Shown one piece after another: positions 1 through 7,321 of a DNA stretch of 64,000 nucleotides. A model generated the notes under the pieces. That model ran no database searches. It was not told the DNA's origin and was given only the letters and a program-made list of their open reading frames with translations. The stretch is from assembly GCF_016612505.1 (NCBI RefSeq), contig NZ_JAENRR010000015.1, positions 37,193-101,192 on the forward strand, given 5' to 3'. Every line of letters begins with the position of its first letter. Position 1 is the first letter of the stretch. The stretch is from Carboxylicivirga marina (lineage in GTDB: Bacteria; Bacteroidota; Bacteroidia; Bacteroidales; Marinilabiliaceae). A program made the position numbers and the translations under genes.

Positions 1-732
1 CTTACCTGCCAGCCATAGTCCATTTTGAATTAACCCGAACAGTAGTATGGCTAATATCGTAGCACCAATCACTAATGATTTGACGAGAATGGTCCATGAG
101 AATGACCTTTTTCGTAAAGCAATAAGTAATATTAATACAGGAATGATTAATAAGTTTAGCAAATGAACACCAACAGAAAGGCCGGTGAGGTAGGCAATTA
201 AAATTAGCCATTTCAAACCAGAATCAGATTGTTGTTTGGCTTCATCCCATTTAAGAAATAGCCAAAAGCACAAGGCTGTGAAGAATACTGATAAAGCATA
301 CACTTCAGCTTCCACGGCAGAAAACCAAAAGGTATCAGAAACAGCAAATGTTAATGCGCCAATAGCACTAGTTGCTACAATTAGCAAGTATGACTTTGTT
401 GACTCAGTGTATTTTTGATAAGTGCTTCGCAAAATGTGTTCGGCAGAAAAGTATAATAACATTACCGTGCCTGCCGAAGAAAATACTGATAGCAGATTCG
501 CGGTGTAGGCGATTTGTGAGGCGTCAAGAGCAAACAAGTTAAGGAGCCGTCCGAGTAACAGGTAAAAAGGAGCACCTGGAGGGTGTCCTACTTCCATTTT
601 GGCCATGCAGGCTATGAATTCGCCACAATCCCAAAGGCTTACGTTAGGAGCCATAGTGCTCCAGTATAGTATTGTAGATAGTATAAATAGTGTCCAGCCA
701 ACAAGTAGGTTGATTTTCTTTGATGTAGCCAT
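1..732 (-). CDS. DUF2723 family multi-pass membrane protein, 3' end cut by window edge
   Basis: The minus strand is open from ATG at 732 through all 244 codons to base 1, so the C-terminal part lies outside the window. The protein starts MATSKKINLLVGWTLFILS and has a first membrane segment, then the conserved loop WDCGEFIACMAKMEVGHPPG with acidic and His residues, then PFYLLLGRLLNLF and further hydrophobic helices ending near GVHLLNLL. This arrangement is typical of the Bacteroidota DUF2723 family, which is annotated as a GT-C-like or protein O-mannosyltransferase-like membrane protein. The acidic loop after helix 1 is where GT-C enzymes place their catalytic residues. Acceptor and donor are not known. 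The two short ORFs in other frames here are shadows of this gene. Confidence 0.85.
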   Translation of the reverse strand, partial: MATSKKINLLVGWTLFILSTILYWSTMAPNVSLWDCGEFIACMAKMEVGHPPGAPFYLLLGRLLNLFALDASQIAYTANLLSVFSSAGTVMLLYFSAEHILRSTYQKYTESTKSYLLIVATSAIGALTFAVSDTFWFSAVEAEVYALSVFFTALCFWLFLKWDEAKQQSDSGLKWLILIAYLTGLSVGVHLLNLLIIPVLILLIALRKRSFSWTILVKSLVIGATILAILLFGLIQNGLWLAGK

Positions 733-913
733 GGTTTATTAGTATGATTAGCACCTAAAGATAGTTTTATGAATCGTAGAACACATGTTTTAGCTTTGAT
801 AATTGCAGCCAGGTTGTGTAGATTGACAGGATTGGATTATTTCTAATAATCGAAATACCTGAAACAGACAGCCTAAAAAGGATAGCGCAATAATTTTAAT
901 TAAATTTCTTGCA

Positions 914-938
914 TTGAAAAAAAAACTCTCTATCTTTG
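914..938 (+). promoter_or_regulatory. Bacteroidota-type promoter of the tRNA-Gln pair
   Basis: TTG at 914-916 and TATCTTTG at 931-938 match the Bacteroidota -33/-7 consensus (TTG, TAnnTTTG). The predicted transcription start, near 945, lies about 20 bp before the first tRNA-Gln. Confidence 0.7.
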
Positions 939-967
939 CATCGCTTTTGAAATAAAAGCATGGGTAT

Positions 968-1038
968 TGTCTCATGGTGTAATGGTAGCACAACTGGTTT
1001 TGGTCCAGTTAGTCCGGGTTCGAATCCTGGTGAGACAA
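968..1038 (+). tRNA. tRNA-Gln (anticodon UUG), copy 1
   Basis: A full cloverleaf can be drawn. The acceptor pairs TGTCTCA with TGAGACA, the D arm is GTGT/GCAC, the anticodon stem is ACTGG/CCAGT around loop TTTTGGT (anticodon TTG), and the T arm has TTCGAAT. The discriminator is A and CCA is not encoded. It is identical to copy 2, 116 bp downstream. Confidence 0.95.
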
Positions 1039-1044
1039 CGACTT

Positions 1045-1075
1045 AACCTCCTTAAAAGAAGGGGGTTTGTTTTTT
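1045..1075 (+). terminator. Terminator-like hairpin after tRNA-Gln copy 1
   Basis: The stem AACCTCCTT/AAGGGGGTTT (some G-T pairs) is followed by a T-rich tract. It lies between the two tRNA-Gln copies and may be a terminator or a processing hairpin. Confidence 0.55.
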
Positions 1076-1083
1076 GTCTTGAT

Positions 1084-1154
1084 TGTCTCATGGTGTAATG
1101 GTAGCACAACTGGTTTTGGTCCAGTTAGTCCGGGTTCGAATCCTGGTGAGACAA
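1084..1154 (+). tRNA. tRNA-Gln (anticodon UUG), copy 2
   Basis: The sequence is identical over its whole length to the copy at 968-1038, with the same acceptor, anticodon loop and T arm. CCA is not encoded. No separate promoter is seen, so it is probably co-transcribed with copy 1. Confidence 0.95.
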
Positions 1155-1163
1155 CACCCGAAG

Positions 1164-1192
1164 AACCTCTCAATATATTGGGAGGTTTTTTT
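1164..1192 (+). terminator. Intrinsic terminator of the tRNA-Gln pair
   Basis: AACCTCTCAA and TTGGGAGGTT form a stem with a TATA loop, followed by a run of seven T. Confidence 0.8.
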
Positions 1193-1275
1193 ATGCTCAA
1201 AATTCTCATGTTGGGTGTCAATTAAAGAGGAGCAGTTCCAATTTCTGGGTCTAGTGTAAATTCATCAATAGTATT

Positions 1276-1639
1276 TTAAATAGGGCTTATCTCTTCATAA
1301 AAGTTTGTGTTGTACGCAAGTAGTTGATTGATGTACACAACAAAAAATGATATAGAAGCAATTGTACTGAAGAAATGAGTTGCTATCAGGTTGTTATACG
1401 CAATAAAAACATCAACGGAAGGAATTTTAGAATCATTAAATATGATTAGCATGCAGATTAGCGCAACTAATATAATTAAGGAAGCAAGCTGCCGGACGTT
1501 TTAATTAAATAGCCTGCTGTTTTAGGTAATAATAAATGGGTTTGGCGCAAGTATTCTTTGTTCTCTTTATGGTGTAGACTAAAACTCAGATTATGTAAGA
1601 AGTGCTTTAGTTGGTGAGTTATTTAATAACTCTTTTCAT
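1276..1639 (-). pseudogene. Decayed small membrane protein gene (two frameshifts proposed)
   Basis: No intact ORF exists, but three minus-strand pieces join into one coherent protein of about 120 residues. ATG at 1639 gives MKRVIK then a stop. A second frame continues ITHQLKHFLHNLSFSLHH ... TAGYLIK. A third frame gives NVRQLASLIILVALICMLII, then a second hydrophobic stretch (THFFSTIASISFFVVYI), ending NTNFYEEISPI and TAA at 1276. This would be a soluble N-terminal part and two membrane helices. I do not recognise the family. It could be a true pseudogene, or a real gene split by sequencing errors; chance open frames in AT-rich DNA are also possible. Confidence 0.35.
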
Positions 1640-1741
1640 AACAGAAGCTGGTGTGAATTGAGGCTGGTGACCTTGAGTTAAGTTGTCACATGGACACCAG
1701 AATTGAGTGAAGAGATAACTCATTAGGATAGAATTGCAAAG

Positions 1742-1771
1742 AAAAAGGGGAGCCGTTTGGCTCCCCTTTTT
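1742..1771 (-). terminator. Terminator of rpsB-tsf
   Basis: AAAAGGGGAGCC and GGCTCCCCTTTT form a strong stem with a GTTT loop, with T on the minus-strand 3' side. It lies 19 bp beyond the tsf stop codon. Confidence 0.85.
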
Positions 1772-1789
1772 ATATAAAGTAGATATCTA

Positions 1790-2614
1790 CTAGCTTAATC
1801 CGTAACGTTTGAAGTCAACTGCTTTCAAACCTTTGCTTGCTCCATCAAGGTATTGTTTGATAGTCATTTTGTTGTCTTTAACAAACGCTTGTTCCATCAA
1901 AGTGCTTTCTTTGAAGAATTTGTTCAAACGACCCATTGCGATCTTTTCCAACATTGCCTCAGGCTTACCTTCTTCGCGAGCTTTTTCTTTACCAATTTCT
2001 AGCTCTTTTTCTTTAACGTCAGCAGGTACGCTATCAGCGTCGATTGCTACAGGTGCCATAGCAGCAGCTTGCATAGCTACGTCTTTAGCAACTTGCTCAT
2101 CAACACCCTCCTGGTTGAAACCAACCATTGTAGCTAATTTGTTACCAGCGTGAATGTATGCAACAACTGAATCAGCAGAAATAGCTTCGAAAGCAGCTAA
2201 ATCAAGCTTTTCACCAATTACACCACTCTGCTCAGAAACAACCTCAGAAACTGGACGACCGTTTAATTCTAACGCTTTTAAAGCTTCTAAGTCAGCTGGA
2301 TTTTCAGCAACAGCTAAATCAAGAATTGACATTGCGAAGTCAACATAGCTTTCGTTTTTAGCAACGAAGTCAGTTTCGCAATTAAGTACGATTAACGCAC
2401 CTCTTTTCTTGTCAGCAGTAACTTTAGCTAAAACAACACCTTCAGTTGCTTCGCGATCGGCACGCTTGCTAGCAATAGCCTGACCTTTTTTACGGATGAT
2501 ATCAACCGCTTTGTCGAAATCGCCTTCAGCTTCTGTTAATGCTTTTTTACAATCCATCATACCGGCACCGGTACTTTTTCTTAGTTTGCTTACGTCAGCA
2601 GCAGTAATAGCCAT
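1790..2614 (-). CDS. tsf: Elongation factor Ts
   Basis: EF-Ts is the guanine nucleotide exchange factor that recharges EF-Tu during translation in the cytoplasm. The 274-residue protein has the N-terminal UBA-like domain (TAADVSKLRKSTGAGMMDCK) and the signature CETDFVAKNESYVDFA, whose TDFV motif contacts the EF-Tu G domain. The core and coiled-coil region follow. The length is normal for the family. It lies 39 bp downstream of rpsB on the same strand, the classic rpsB-tsf operon, and ends at a strong terminator. Confidence 0.98.
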   Translation of the reverse strand: MAITAADVSKLRKSTGAGMMDCKKALTEAEGDFDKAVDIIRKKGQAIASKRADREATEGVVLAKVTADKKRGALIVLNCETDFVAKNESYVDFAMSILDLAVAENPADLEALKALELNGRPVSEVVSEQSGVIGEKLDLAAFEAISADSVVAYIHAGNKLATMVGFNQEGVDEQVAKDVAMQAAAMAPVAIDADSVPADVKEKELEIGKEKAREEGKPEAMLEKIAMGRLNKFFKESTLMEQAFVKDNKMTIKQYLDGASKGLKAVDFKRYGLS

Positions 2615-2653
2615 GATATATATATTTAAAGTTGTTAGACAAAAATTACCGAA

Positions 2654-3490
2654 TTACTCTTTTGATGCTTCTTTAGATGGAGCTTCTTCTGCTGGTTTTT
2701 CAGCTGCAGGAGCTTCTTCTTTTTTAGCTTGAGCTTTTGCAGGCTCAGACTTCTTAGCACGAGCTTTCTTCTCTTTCGATCCTTCGTTGTCTTTCTCCAC
2801 TTTGCGCTCGCTTAATCCTTCCTGAATCGCTTTTGTCATCACATCAGTAATCAACTCGATAGACTTAGTGGCGTCATCGTTAGCTGGAATTACATAATTG
2901 ATTGGTGAAGGATCAGAGTTAGTATCAACGATACCAAACACAGGAATATTCAAACGGATAGCTTCTTTAACAGCAATGTGTTCTTTCATTACATCAATAA
3001 CGAACATGGCTGCAGGAAGACGAGTTAAGTCAGCAATAGAACCTAAAGTCTTGTCAAGCTTAGCGCGTTGACGAGTAATCTGAAGACGCTCTCTCTTTGA
3101 TAAGTTTTTCCACTGGCTTGGGTCAGCCATCATCTTATCAATAGAAGTCATTTTCTTCACCGCTTTACGAATAGTGGGGAAGTTGGTTAACATACCACCT
3201 GGCCAACGCTCAGTAACATAAGGCATGTTTACACCACCAACTTTATCAGCGATGATTTCTTTGGCTTGCTTCTTAGTTGCTACGAATAACACTTTCCGAC
3301 CCGATTTTGCAATCTGTTTAAGTGCTTCAGCAGCTTCGTCAATCTTCACAGCTGTTTTGTGAAGGTCTAAAATGTGGATTCCATTACGCTCCATAAAAAT
3401 ATATGGTGCCATGGCTGGGTTCCACTTTCTTTTAAGGTGTCCAAAGTGTACACCTGCTTCCAATAATTCCTCGAAATTAACTCTTGGCAT
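2654..3490 (-). CDS. rpsB: 30S ribosomal protein uS2
   Basis: uS2 is a small-subunit protein that binds 16S rRNA near the platform/neck and is needed for uS1 docking. The start MPRVNFEELLEAGVHFGHL is diagnostic, followed by KRKWNPAMAPYIFMERNGIHI and the C-terminal PVFGIVDTNSDPSPINYVIPAND. At 278 residues it is longer than E. coli S2 (about 241), because of a low-complexity Lys/Ala/Glu/Pro-rich tail after about residue 235, as is common in Bacteroidota. It is the first gene of the rpsB-tsf operon. Confidence 0.98.
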   Translation of the reverse strand: MPRVNFEELLEAGVHFGHLKRKWNPAMAPYIFMERNGIHILDLHKTAVKIDEAAEALKQIAKSGRKVLFVATKKQAKEIIADKVGGVNMPYVTERWPGGMLTNFPTIRKAVKKMTSIDKMMADPSQWKNLSKRERLQITRQRAKLDKTLGSIADLTRLPAAMFVIDVMKEHIAVKEAIRLNIPVFGIVDTNSDPSPINYVIPANDDATKSIELITDVMTKAIQEGLSERKVEKDNEGSKEKKARAKKSEPAKAQAKKEEAPAAEKPAEEAPSKEASKE

Positions 3491-3610
3491 TTTAATTTTT
3501 TTAAAGTTGTTTACTTTCTGTTTAAACCAATCTTTAAGTAGTTCTTCAATTAGATTTATAGATAATAGACTTTTAGATTGTTAGAACGATTTCTCAATTC
3601 TTATCTAGCT

Positions 3611-3639
3611 GTCTCATGTCTAATAGTCTAATGTCTAAA
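3611..3639. repeat. Short degenerate heptamer tandem repeat
   Basis: Four head-to-tail units (GTCTCAT, GTCTAAT, AGTCTAAT, GTCTAAA) lie in the 191-bp gap between rpsI and rpsB. Such GTCTAAN heptamers recur in Bacteroidota intergenic DNA. No function can be read from the sequence. Confidence 0.5.
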
Positions 3640-3681
3640 AGGAGTCTTAAAGATTTAGATACTAAACACACCTGATAAATA

Positions 3682-4068
3682 TTAACGTTTAGAGAACTGG
3701 AATCTCTTACGTGCTTTAGGACGACCTGGCTTCTTACGTTCAACAACACGTGAGTCACGCGTCATGAAACCTTCAGCTTTAAGGGCCGGCTTATTTTCAG
3801 CATCAATTTTTACAAGTGCACGGGAAATAGCTAAACGAACTGCTTCAGCCTGTCCCTTGAAACCACCACCATAAAGATTTACTTTAATGTCGTAGTTTTC
3901 AGCAACACCGATGGTGTTTAAAGGTTGTTTTACAATGTATTGTAATGTTGCAGCAGGAAAATACTGCGCTAATTCGCGCTTGTTAATGGTGATGTTACCA
4001 TTTCCTTCGCTCAGGTAAATACGAGCAACTGCTTCTTTTCTTCTACCAATAGCATTAATTACTTCCAT
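3682..4068 (-). CDS. rpsI: 30S ribosomal protein uS9
   Basis: uS9 is a small-subunit head protein whose basic C-terminal tail reaches the P-site tRNA. The 128-residue protein begins MEVINAIGRRKEAVARIYL and ends with the invariant tail KKPGRPKARKRFQFSKR. Length and motifs are normal. It follows rplM by 5 bp on the same strand, forming the conserved rplM-rpsI operon. Confidence 0.98.
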   Translation of the reverse strand: MEVINAIGRRKEAVARIYLSEGNGNITINKRELAQYFPAATLQYIVKQPLNTIGVAENYDIKVNLYGGGFKGQAEAVRLAISRALVKIDAENKPALKAEGFMTRDSRVVERKKPGRPKARKRFQFSKR

Positions 4069-4073
4069 AATAC

Positions 4074-4529
4074 TTATTTAATGGCGTTAATATCGATTAC
4101 TTTAGGTTGTTGAGCTTCGTGCTTGTGTTCTGTTCCAGTATAAACATATAAGTTTCTGAAAAGATCACGTCCAAGACGGCTCTTAGGTAACATACCTTTG
4201 ATAGCTCTTTCAACTAATCTCTCTGGCTTCTTAGCGAACATATCAGCTGGAGTAACCTCCTTTTGTCCACCAGGGTAACCACTATGATAGAAGAATACAC
4301 GCTGGTCCCACTTGTTACCAGTCATTTTAATTTTGTCTGCGTTTAAGATAATCACGTTATCTCCGCAATCCACGTGAGGTGTATAATTTGGCTTATACTT
4401 ACCTCTAAGTAGTTTAGCAACTTTAGATGCCAAACGACCTAATACCATATCAGCAGCATCTACCACAACCCACTCTTTGTTGGCAGTCGCTTTGTTGGCT
4501 GAAATCGTTTTGTAACTTAACGTATCCAC
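4074..4529 (-). CDS. rplM: 50S ribosomal protein uL13
   Basis: uL13 is an early-assembly large-subunit protein binding 23S rRNA. The 151-residue protein shows EWVVVDAADMVLGRLASKVA, the core DNVIILNADKIKMTGNKWDQ and GMLPKSRLGRDLFRNLYVY, all family signatures. It is first in the rplM-rpsI operon and has an AT-rich leader of about 130 nt with a recognisable -7 element (4667-4674), so autoregulation through the leader is possible. Confidence 0.98.
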   Translation of the reverse strand: MDTLSYKTISANKATANKEWVVVDAADMVLGRLASKVAKLLRGKYKPNYTPHVDCGDNVIILNADKIKMTGNKWDQRVFFYHSGYPGGQKEVTPADMFAKKPERLVERAIKGMLPKSRLGRDLFRNLYVYTGTEHKHEAQQPKVIDINAIK

Positions 4530-4674
4530 AGTCTTCCTTTTTAAAATTCGACTTATTAATTAACAGTTTGCAAAGGCAAAAAACATCCACTTTGCCATAA
4601 TTAGGTCCCACCCCAATTATATTAAAACAGACGCCTGTACCTTTCGGCTCGGATAATAATCGGCCGCAAAAGTA
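4530..4674 (-). promoter_or_regulatory. rplM promoter and leader, candidate ribosomal-protein leader RNA
   Basis: TACTTTTG on the minus strand at 4667-4674 matches the TAnnTTTG -7 element; no clear -33 TTG is seen. The predicted transcript has a leader of about 130 nt containing GC-rich blocks and the G-rich run GGGGTGGGACC before the rplM start. Structured uL13 leaders have been described for Bacteroidia. I have not folded this one, so leader function is inference. Confidence 0.4.
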
Positions 4675-4788
4675 CTGCATTTATTTTTATTGTGCTAATT
4701 ATTTGATTAAAAAAGCACTAAAGTTTGTGGTTTTCAATAATATCACCATAATTTAACTGATAGCACTAATGATGGTTAATAAAATAGT

Positions 4789-5319
4789 ATGATTAAAGAA
4801 TGGCGACTTGGCAAAGAATTTTATCAACGAGATGTTCTCATAGTAGCAAAAGAGCTACTCGGGAAAGTACTTGTTCGGCGATTCGAAGGTCGTGGTGAAG
4901 AGCGGTTCGTAATATCTGAAGTGGAGGCCTACCGAGGAGAGGAAGACGCTGCTTGTCATGCACACAAGGGTCGAACCTCTCGCACCGAAATTATGTATCA
5001 TGCAGGAGGAAAAGTCTATGTTTACCTAATATATGGTATGTATTGGAACCTTAATATTGTCACTGGGTCTGAATGTGAGCCTCAGGCTGTACTTATAAGA
5101 GGGGTGAAGAAGATAAGTGGTCCTGGTCGCCTTGGTCGATATTTAAAGCTTGATAAAAGCTTTTACGGCGATTCGCTTAGTGAATCAAATCGATTATGGA
5201 TTGAAGAGCCTGTTGTAAAGAGTAAGATTGCTTTTGAATCAACAGAACGTATAGGTATTGATTATGCGCCGTATAAGTGGCGTTCTAAGAAATGGCGATT
5301 CGTTTTAAAAGACTTTTAA
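4789..5319 (+). CDS. mpg: DNA-3-methyladenine glycosylase (AAG/MPG family)
   Basis: This is a base-excision repair enzyme that removes 3-methyladenine and other alkylated or deaminated purines. The 176-residue protein matches the AAG fold: KELLGKVLVRR near the N-terminus, SEVEAYRGEEDAACHAHKG holding the catalytic Glu (E46), then GKVYVYLIYGMYWNLNIV with the base-flipping Tyr region and GPGRL near the C-terminus. The length is slightly short but all motifs are present. It is a single gene whose last 4 bp overlap the convergent gene on the other strand. Confidence 0.93.
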   Translation: MIKEWRLGKEFYQRDVLIVAKELLGKVLVRRFEGRGEERFVISEVEAYRGEEDAACHAHKGRTSRTEIMYHAGGKVYVYLIYGMYWNLNIVTGSECEPQAVLIRGVKKISGPGRLGRYLKLDKSFYGDSLSESNRLWIEEPVVKSKIAFESTERIGIDYAPYKWRSKKWRFVLKDF

Positions 5320-6446
5320 TCAAATTTTATCTTTGAAATATAAAAGTTAGGTGTGAAAACCAGGTTGATACCATAAGAATAGTCAAACTGACTGGCCGGA
5401 ATATCATAATAGGTTTCTACCATTGCACTAAATTTTATCTGTTTCATAAAGGTTTTAGTGAAACTTAGTTTAGTGGTTAATAAATTACGATATTCGGTGT
5501 AATAACCGGGCTTGTAATTTGATGTTGATTGAAATATTGAGCTACCCTTGGGCGCTAAGAAATTGTGCGCACGCCAATAACCGGCCATAAAAGTTCCGTA
5601 TTTGTAATTGATTTCTCCAACCGGATAAAGGGCATTGCCACTTGTAAAATCCCAACCGGTATGACCTGTTAAATCATGAAAAGTAGCGTAGTAGGTTGCA
5701 ATACCTACATCCTTAATAAATCCATCACCAATATTATAACTTAATTTTACACCAGTTACTAAGTTGGCTAATGACTGCATGCGTTCTGAGTAGTTGCTTA
5801 TTTGTCCGCCCAGGTGCGTGGCCACCATTTGTCCGGGAATACTTATTTGAAAGTCATTTTCGTCATTTGTAATTTGATATTCTGTACTTACTCCTGCTGT
5901 AAACTTCTCAGGCTTTGTGTCGCCAAGAAATATAAACTGCTCCCAATCAACCCAGGCGTCGAGCCAAAGCTTATTAGAGTTATAAATAAACTGGAAGCCA
6001 TTTTCAATTGGACGAGTATATTGATTTTCAGGATTGAAAATGGGTTCAATGAGTTTATGGTGCACATCGCCTTGTAAACCCCCCATTATCAAATCGAGAT
6101 TGTCGGTCAGTTTTGTGTGAATTGAAAATGTAGGAAGAACCTCTGTGAAATCGCTCATGCCACTAAATTGAACGAGGTGTACGCCGGCTTTAATTCGAAG
6201 GCGTGAGCCGGCATAATAAACTAACGATGGTTGTGCCGTGTATCCCATCATGGTAAACCCTTCGATGTAGTCACCAAAGTATTCGTTGTTTTTAACGAAA
6301 TTGTTATTTTCCAATCTGAAATAGAGGTTGTTATCTGCGTTCTCTTTAAACTCAGGATAGTAATAACGCCAGGTTTGATCAACCTGAGCAACTCCAATAT
6401 TCCACCACATTGCTATACAGCAAAGCACAACGATCCAACGTAGCAT
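5316..6446 (-). CDS. Probable outer-membrane beta-barrel protein, function unknown
   Basis: The 376-residue protein has an N-terminal signal peptide (MLRWIVVLCCIAMWWNIGVAQ) followed by alternating hydrophobic and aromatic strands, such as NLYFRLENNNFVKN, GSRLRIKAGVHLVQF and the C-terminal YSYGINLVFTPNFYISKIKF. The pattern suggests a barrel of about 14-16 strands. I cannot name a family; similar proteins are widely annotated as hypothetical in Bacteroidales. It lies downstream of a LytTR regulator on the same strand, across a 119-bp gap carrying an inverted repeat. Confidence 0.65.
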   Translation of the reverse strand: MLRWIVVLCCIAMWWNIGVAQVDQTWRYYYPEFKENADNNLYFRLENNNFVKNNEYFGDYIEGFTMMGYTAQPSLVYYAGSRLRIKAGVHLVQFSGMSDFTEVLPTFSIHTKLTDNLDLIMGGLQGDVHHKLIEPIFNPENQYTRPIENGFQFIYNSNKLWLDAWVDWEQFIFLGDTKPEKFTAGVSTEYQITNDENDFQISIPGQMVATHLGGQISNYSERMQSLANLVTGVKLSYNIGDGFIKDVGIATYYATFHDLTGHTGWDFTSGNALYPVGEINYKYGTFMAGYWRAHNFLAPKGSSIFQSTSNYKPGYYTEYRNLLTTKLSFTKTFMKQIKFSAMVETYYDIPASQFDYSYGINLVFTPNFYISKIKFD

Positions 6447-6496
6447 TCTAACACCCTTATTAATTGTATTCCCAAAAATTAAACACTCAATGACTA

Positions 6497-6527
6497 ATAC
6501 TATAATTGAGAAAAAAAGTTATAGTAT
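6497..6527. promoter_or_regulatory. Perfect 9-bp inverted repeat, possible operator or terminator
   Basis: ATACTATAA and TTATAGTAT are separated by 13 nt (mostly A). The repeat lies between the stop of the LytTR regulator and the start of the outer-membrane gene. It could be an operator for the latter, or a weak terminator for the former. Confidence 0.4.
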
Positions 6528-6565
6528 TTGTGGATTTTTTTCGAGAAAGGGTTAGTTTAGAACGT

Positions 6566-7321
6566 TTAAGCGTATTCCTTATTGTGCTCGAGTAAGTCTA
6601 ATAATTGGTAATAGCGTCGATTTTCATAGGCTACCTCATCGCCCGTTCTCATTTTAACTCGCTGATGTTCGGCTTTGATGTCTATGACATGCTGTAGGTT
6701 AATTAAATAATGAGGATGGCATCGAAAAAAATAATGATCGGTGAGCATGGCCTCGTAGCGACGCAATGGCTTGGCTACAAAAAAGTAACTGTTGTCTTTC
6801 ATGTAAAAATTGGCGCCCCCCTGAATTGCTTTACCCCAAACAATTTCATTCACATTACATGCTTTTAAATTATCGCGACCTTGTAATATTATTTGATTCT
6901 GATCTTGTTCTATATTGTTGAATAAGGTTTCGAGTTTCAATTGGTAGTCCTTGTCTTGCAACTGGTCAATGGCTTTGTCAATAGCTACTACCATTTCGTT
7001 AATGTCAAATGGTTTAAAAACAAAGTCTACAGCAGCATACTGCACTGCTTTAATAACATATTCGTGGTAAGCCGACATGAATACGATCTTAAAATCTAAA
7101 TCGCGACACTGTCTGATAACATCAAAAGAAGTACCGTCGATAAGATGGATATCCATTAATAGTAAATCTGGCTGATGAAGCTTAATTTTATTAATAGATT
7201 CATTAACAAGTGACGCCGTGTCAACAATTGTTATTTCGGGGAAATGATTTTCAATGATCTTGGAAACGGCCATGATATTGAAATTATCATCTTCTACTAT
7301 TATGGTTCTTATCTTATTCAT
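6566..7321 (-). CDS. LytTR-family response regulator
   Basis: This is a two-component transcription regulator. Residues 1-120 form a receiver domain with the acidic pair D11/D12, phosphoacceptor D57 in LLLMDIHLIDG, and the conserved Lys in VFKPFD. Residues about 145-251 form a LytTR DNA-binding domain (YFFVAKPLRRYEAMLTDHYFFRCHPHYLIN is diagnostic of the class). Its start overlaps the 3' end of the histidine kinase by 8 bp, so the two are translationally coupled partners. The target is unknown; the outer-membrane gene next door is a candidate. Confidence 0.93.
   Translation of the reverse strand: MNKIRTIIVEDDNFNIMAVSKIIENHFPEITIVDTASLVNESINKIKLHQPDLLLMDIHLIDGTSFDVIRQCRDLDFKIVFMSAYHEYVIKAVQYAAVDFVFKPFDINEMVVAIDKAIDQLQDKDYQLKLETLFNNIEQDQNQIILQGRDNLKACNVNEIVWGKAIQGGANFYMKDNSYFFVAKPLRRYEAMLTDHYFFRCHPHYLINLQHVIDIKAEHQRVKMRTGDEVAYENRRYYQLLDLLEHNKEYA

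Noticed and set aside
2..418. Short ORFs on both strands at the left edge
   Set aside because: They lie in other frames of the DUF2723 gene, whose open frame covers 1-732.
1009..1221. Minus-strand ORF of 70 codons
   Set aside because: It runs through the tRNA-Gln genes and terminator; the peptide is the reverse of tRNA sequence.
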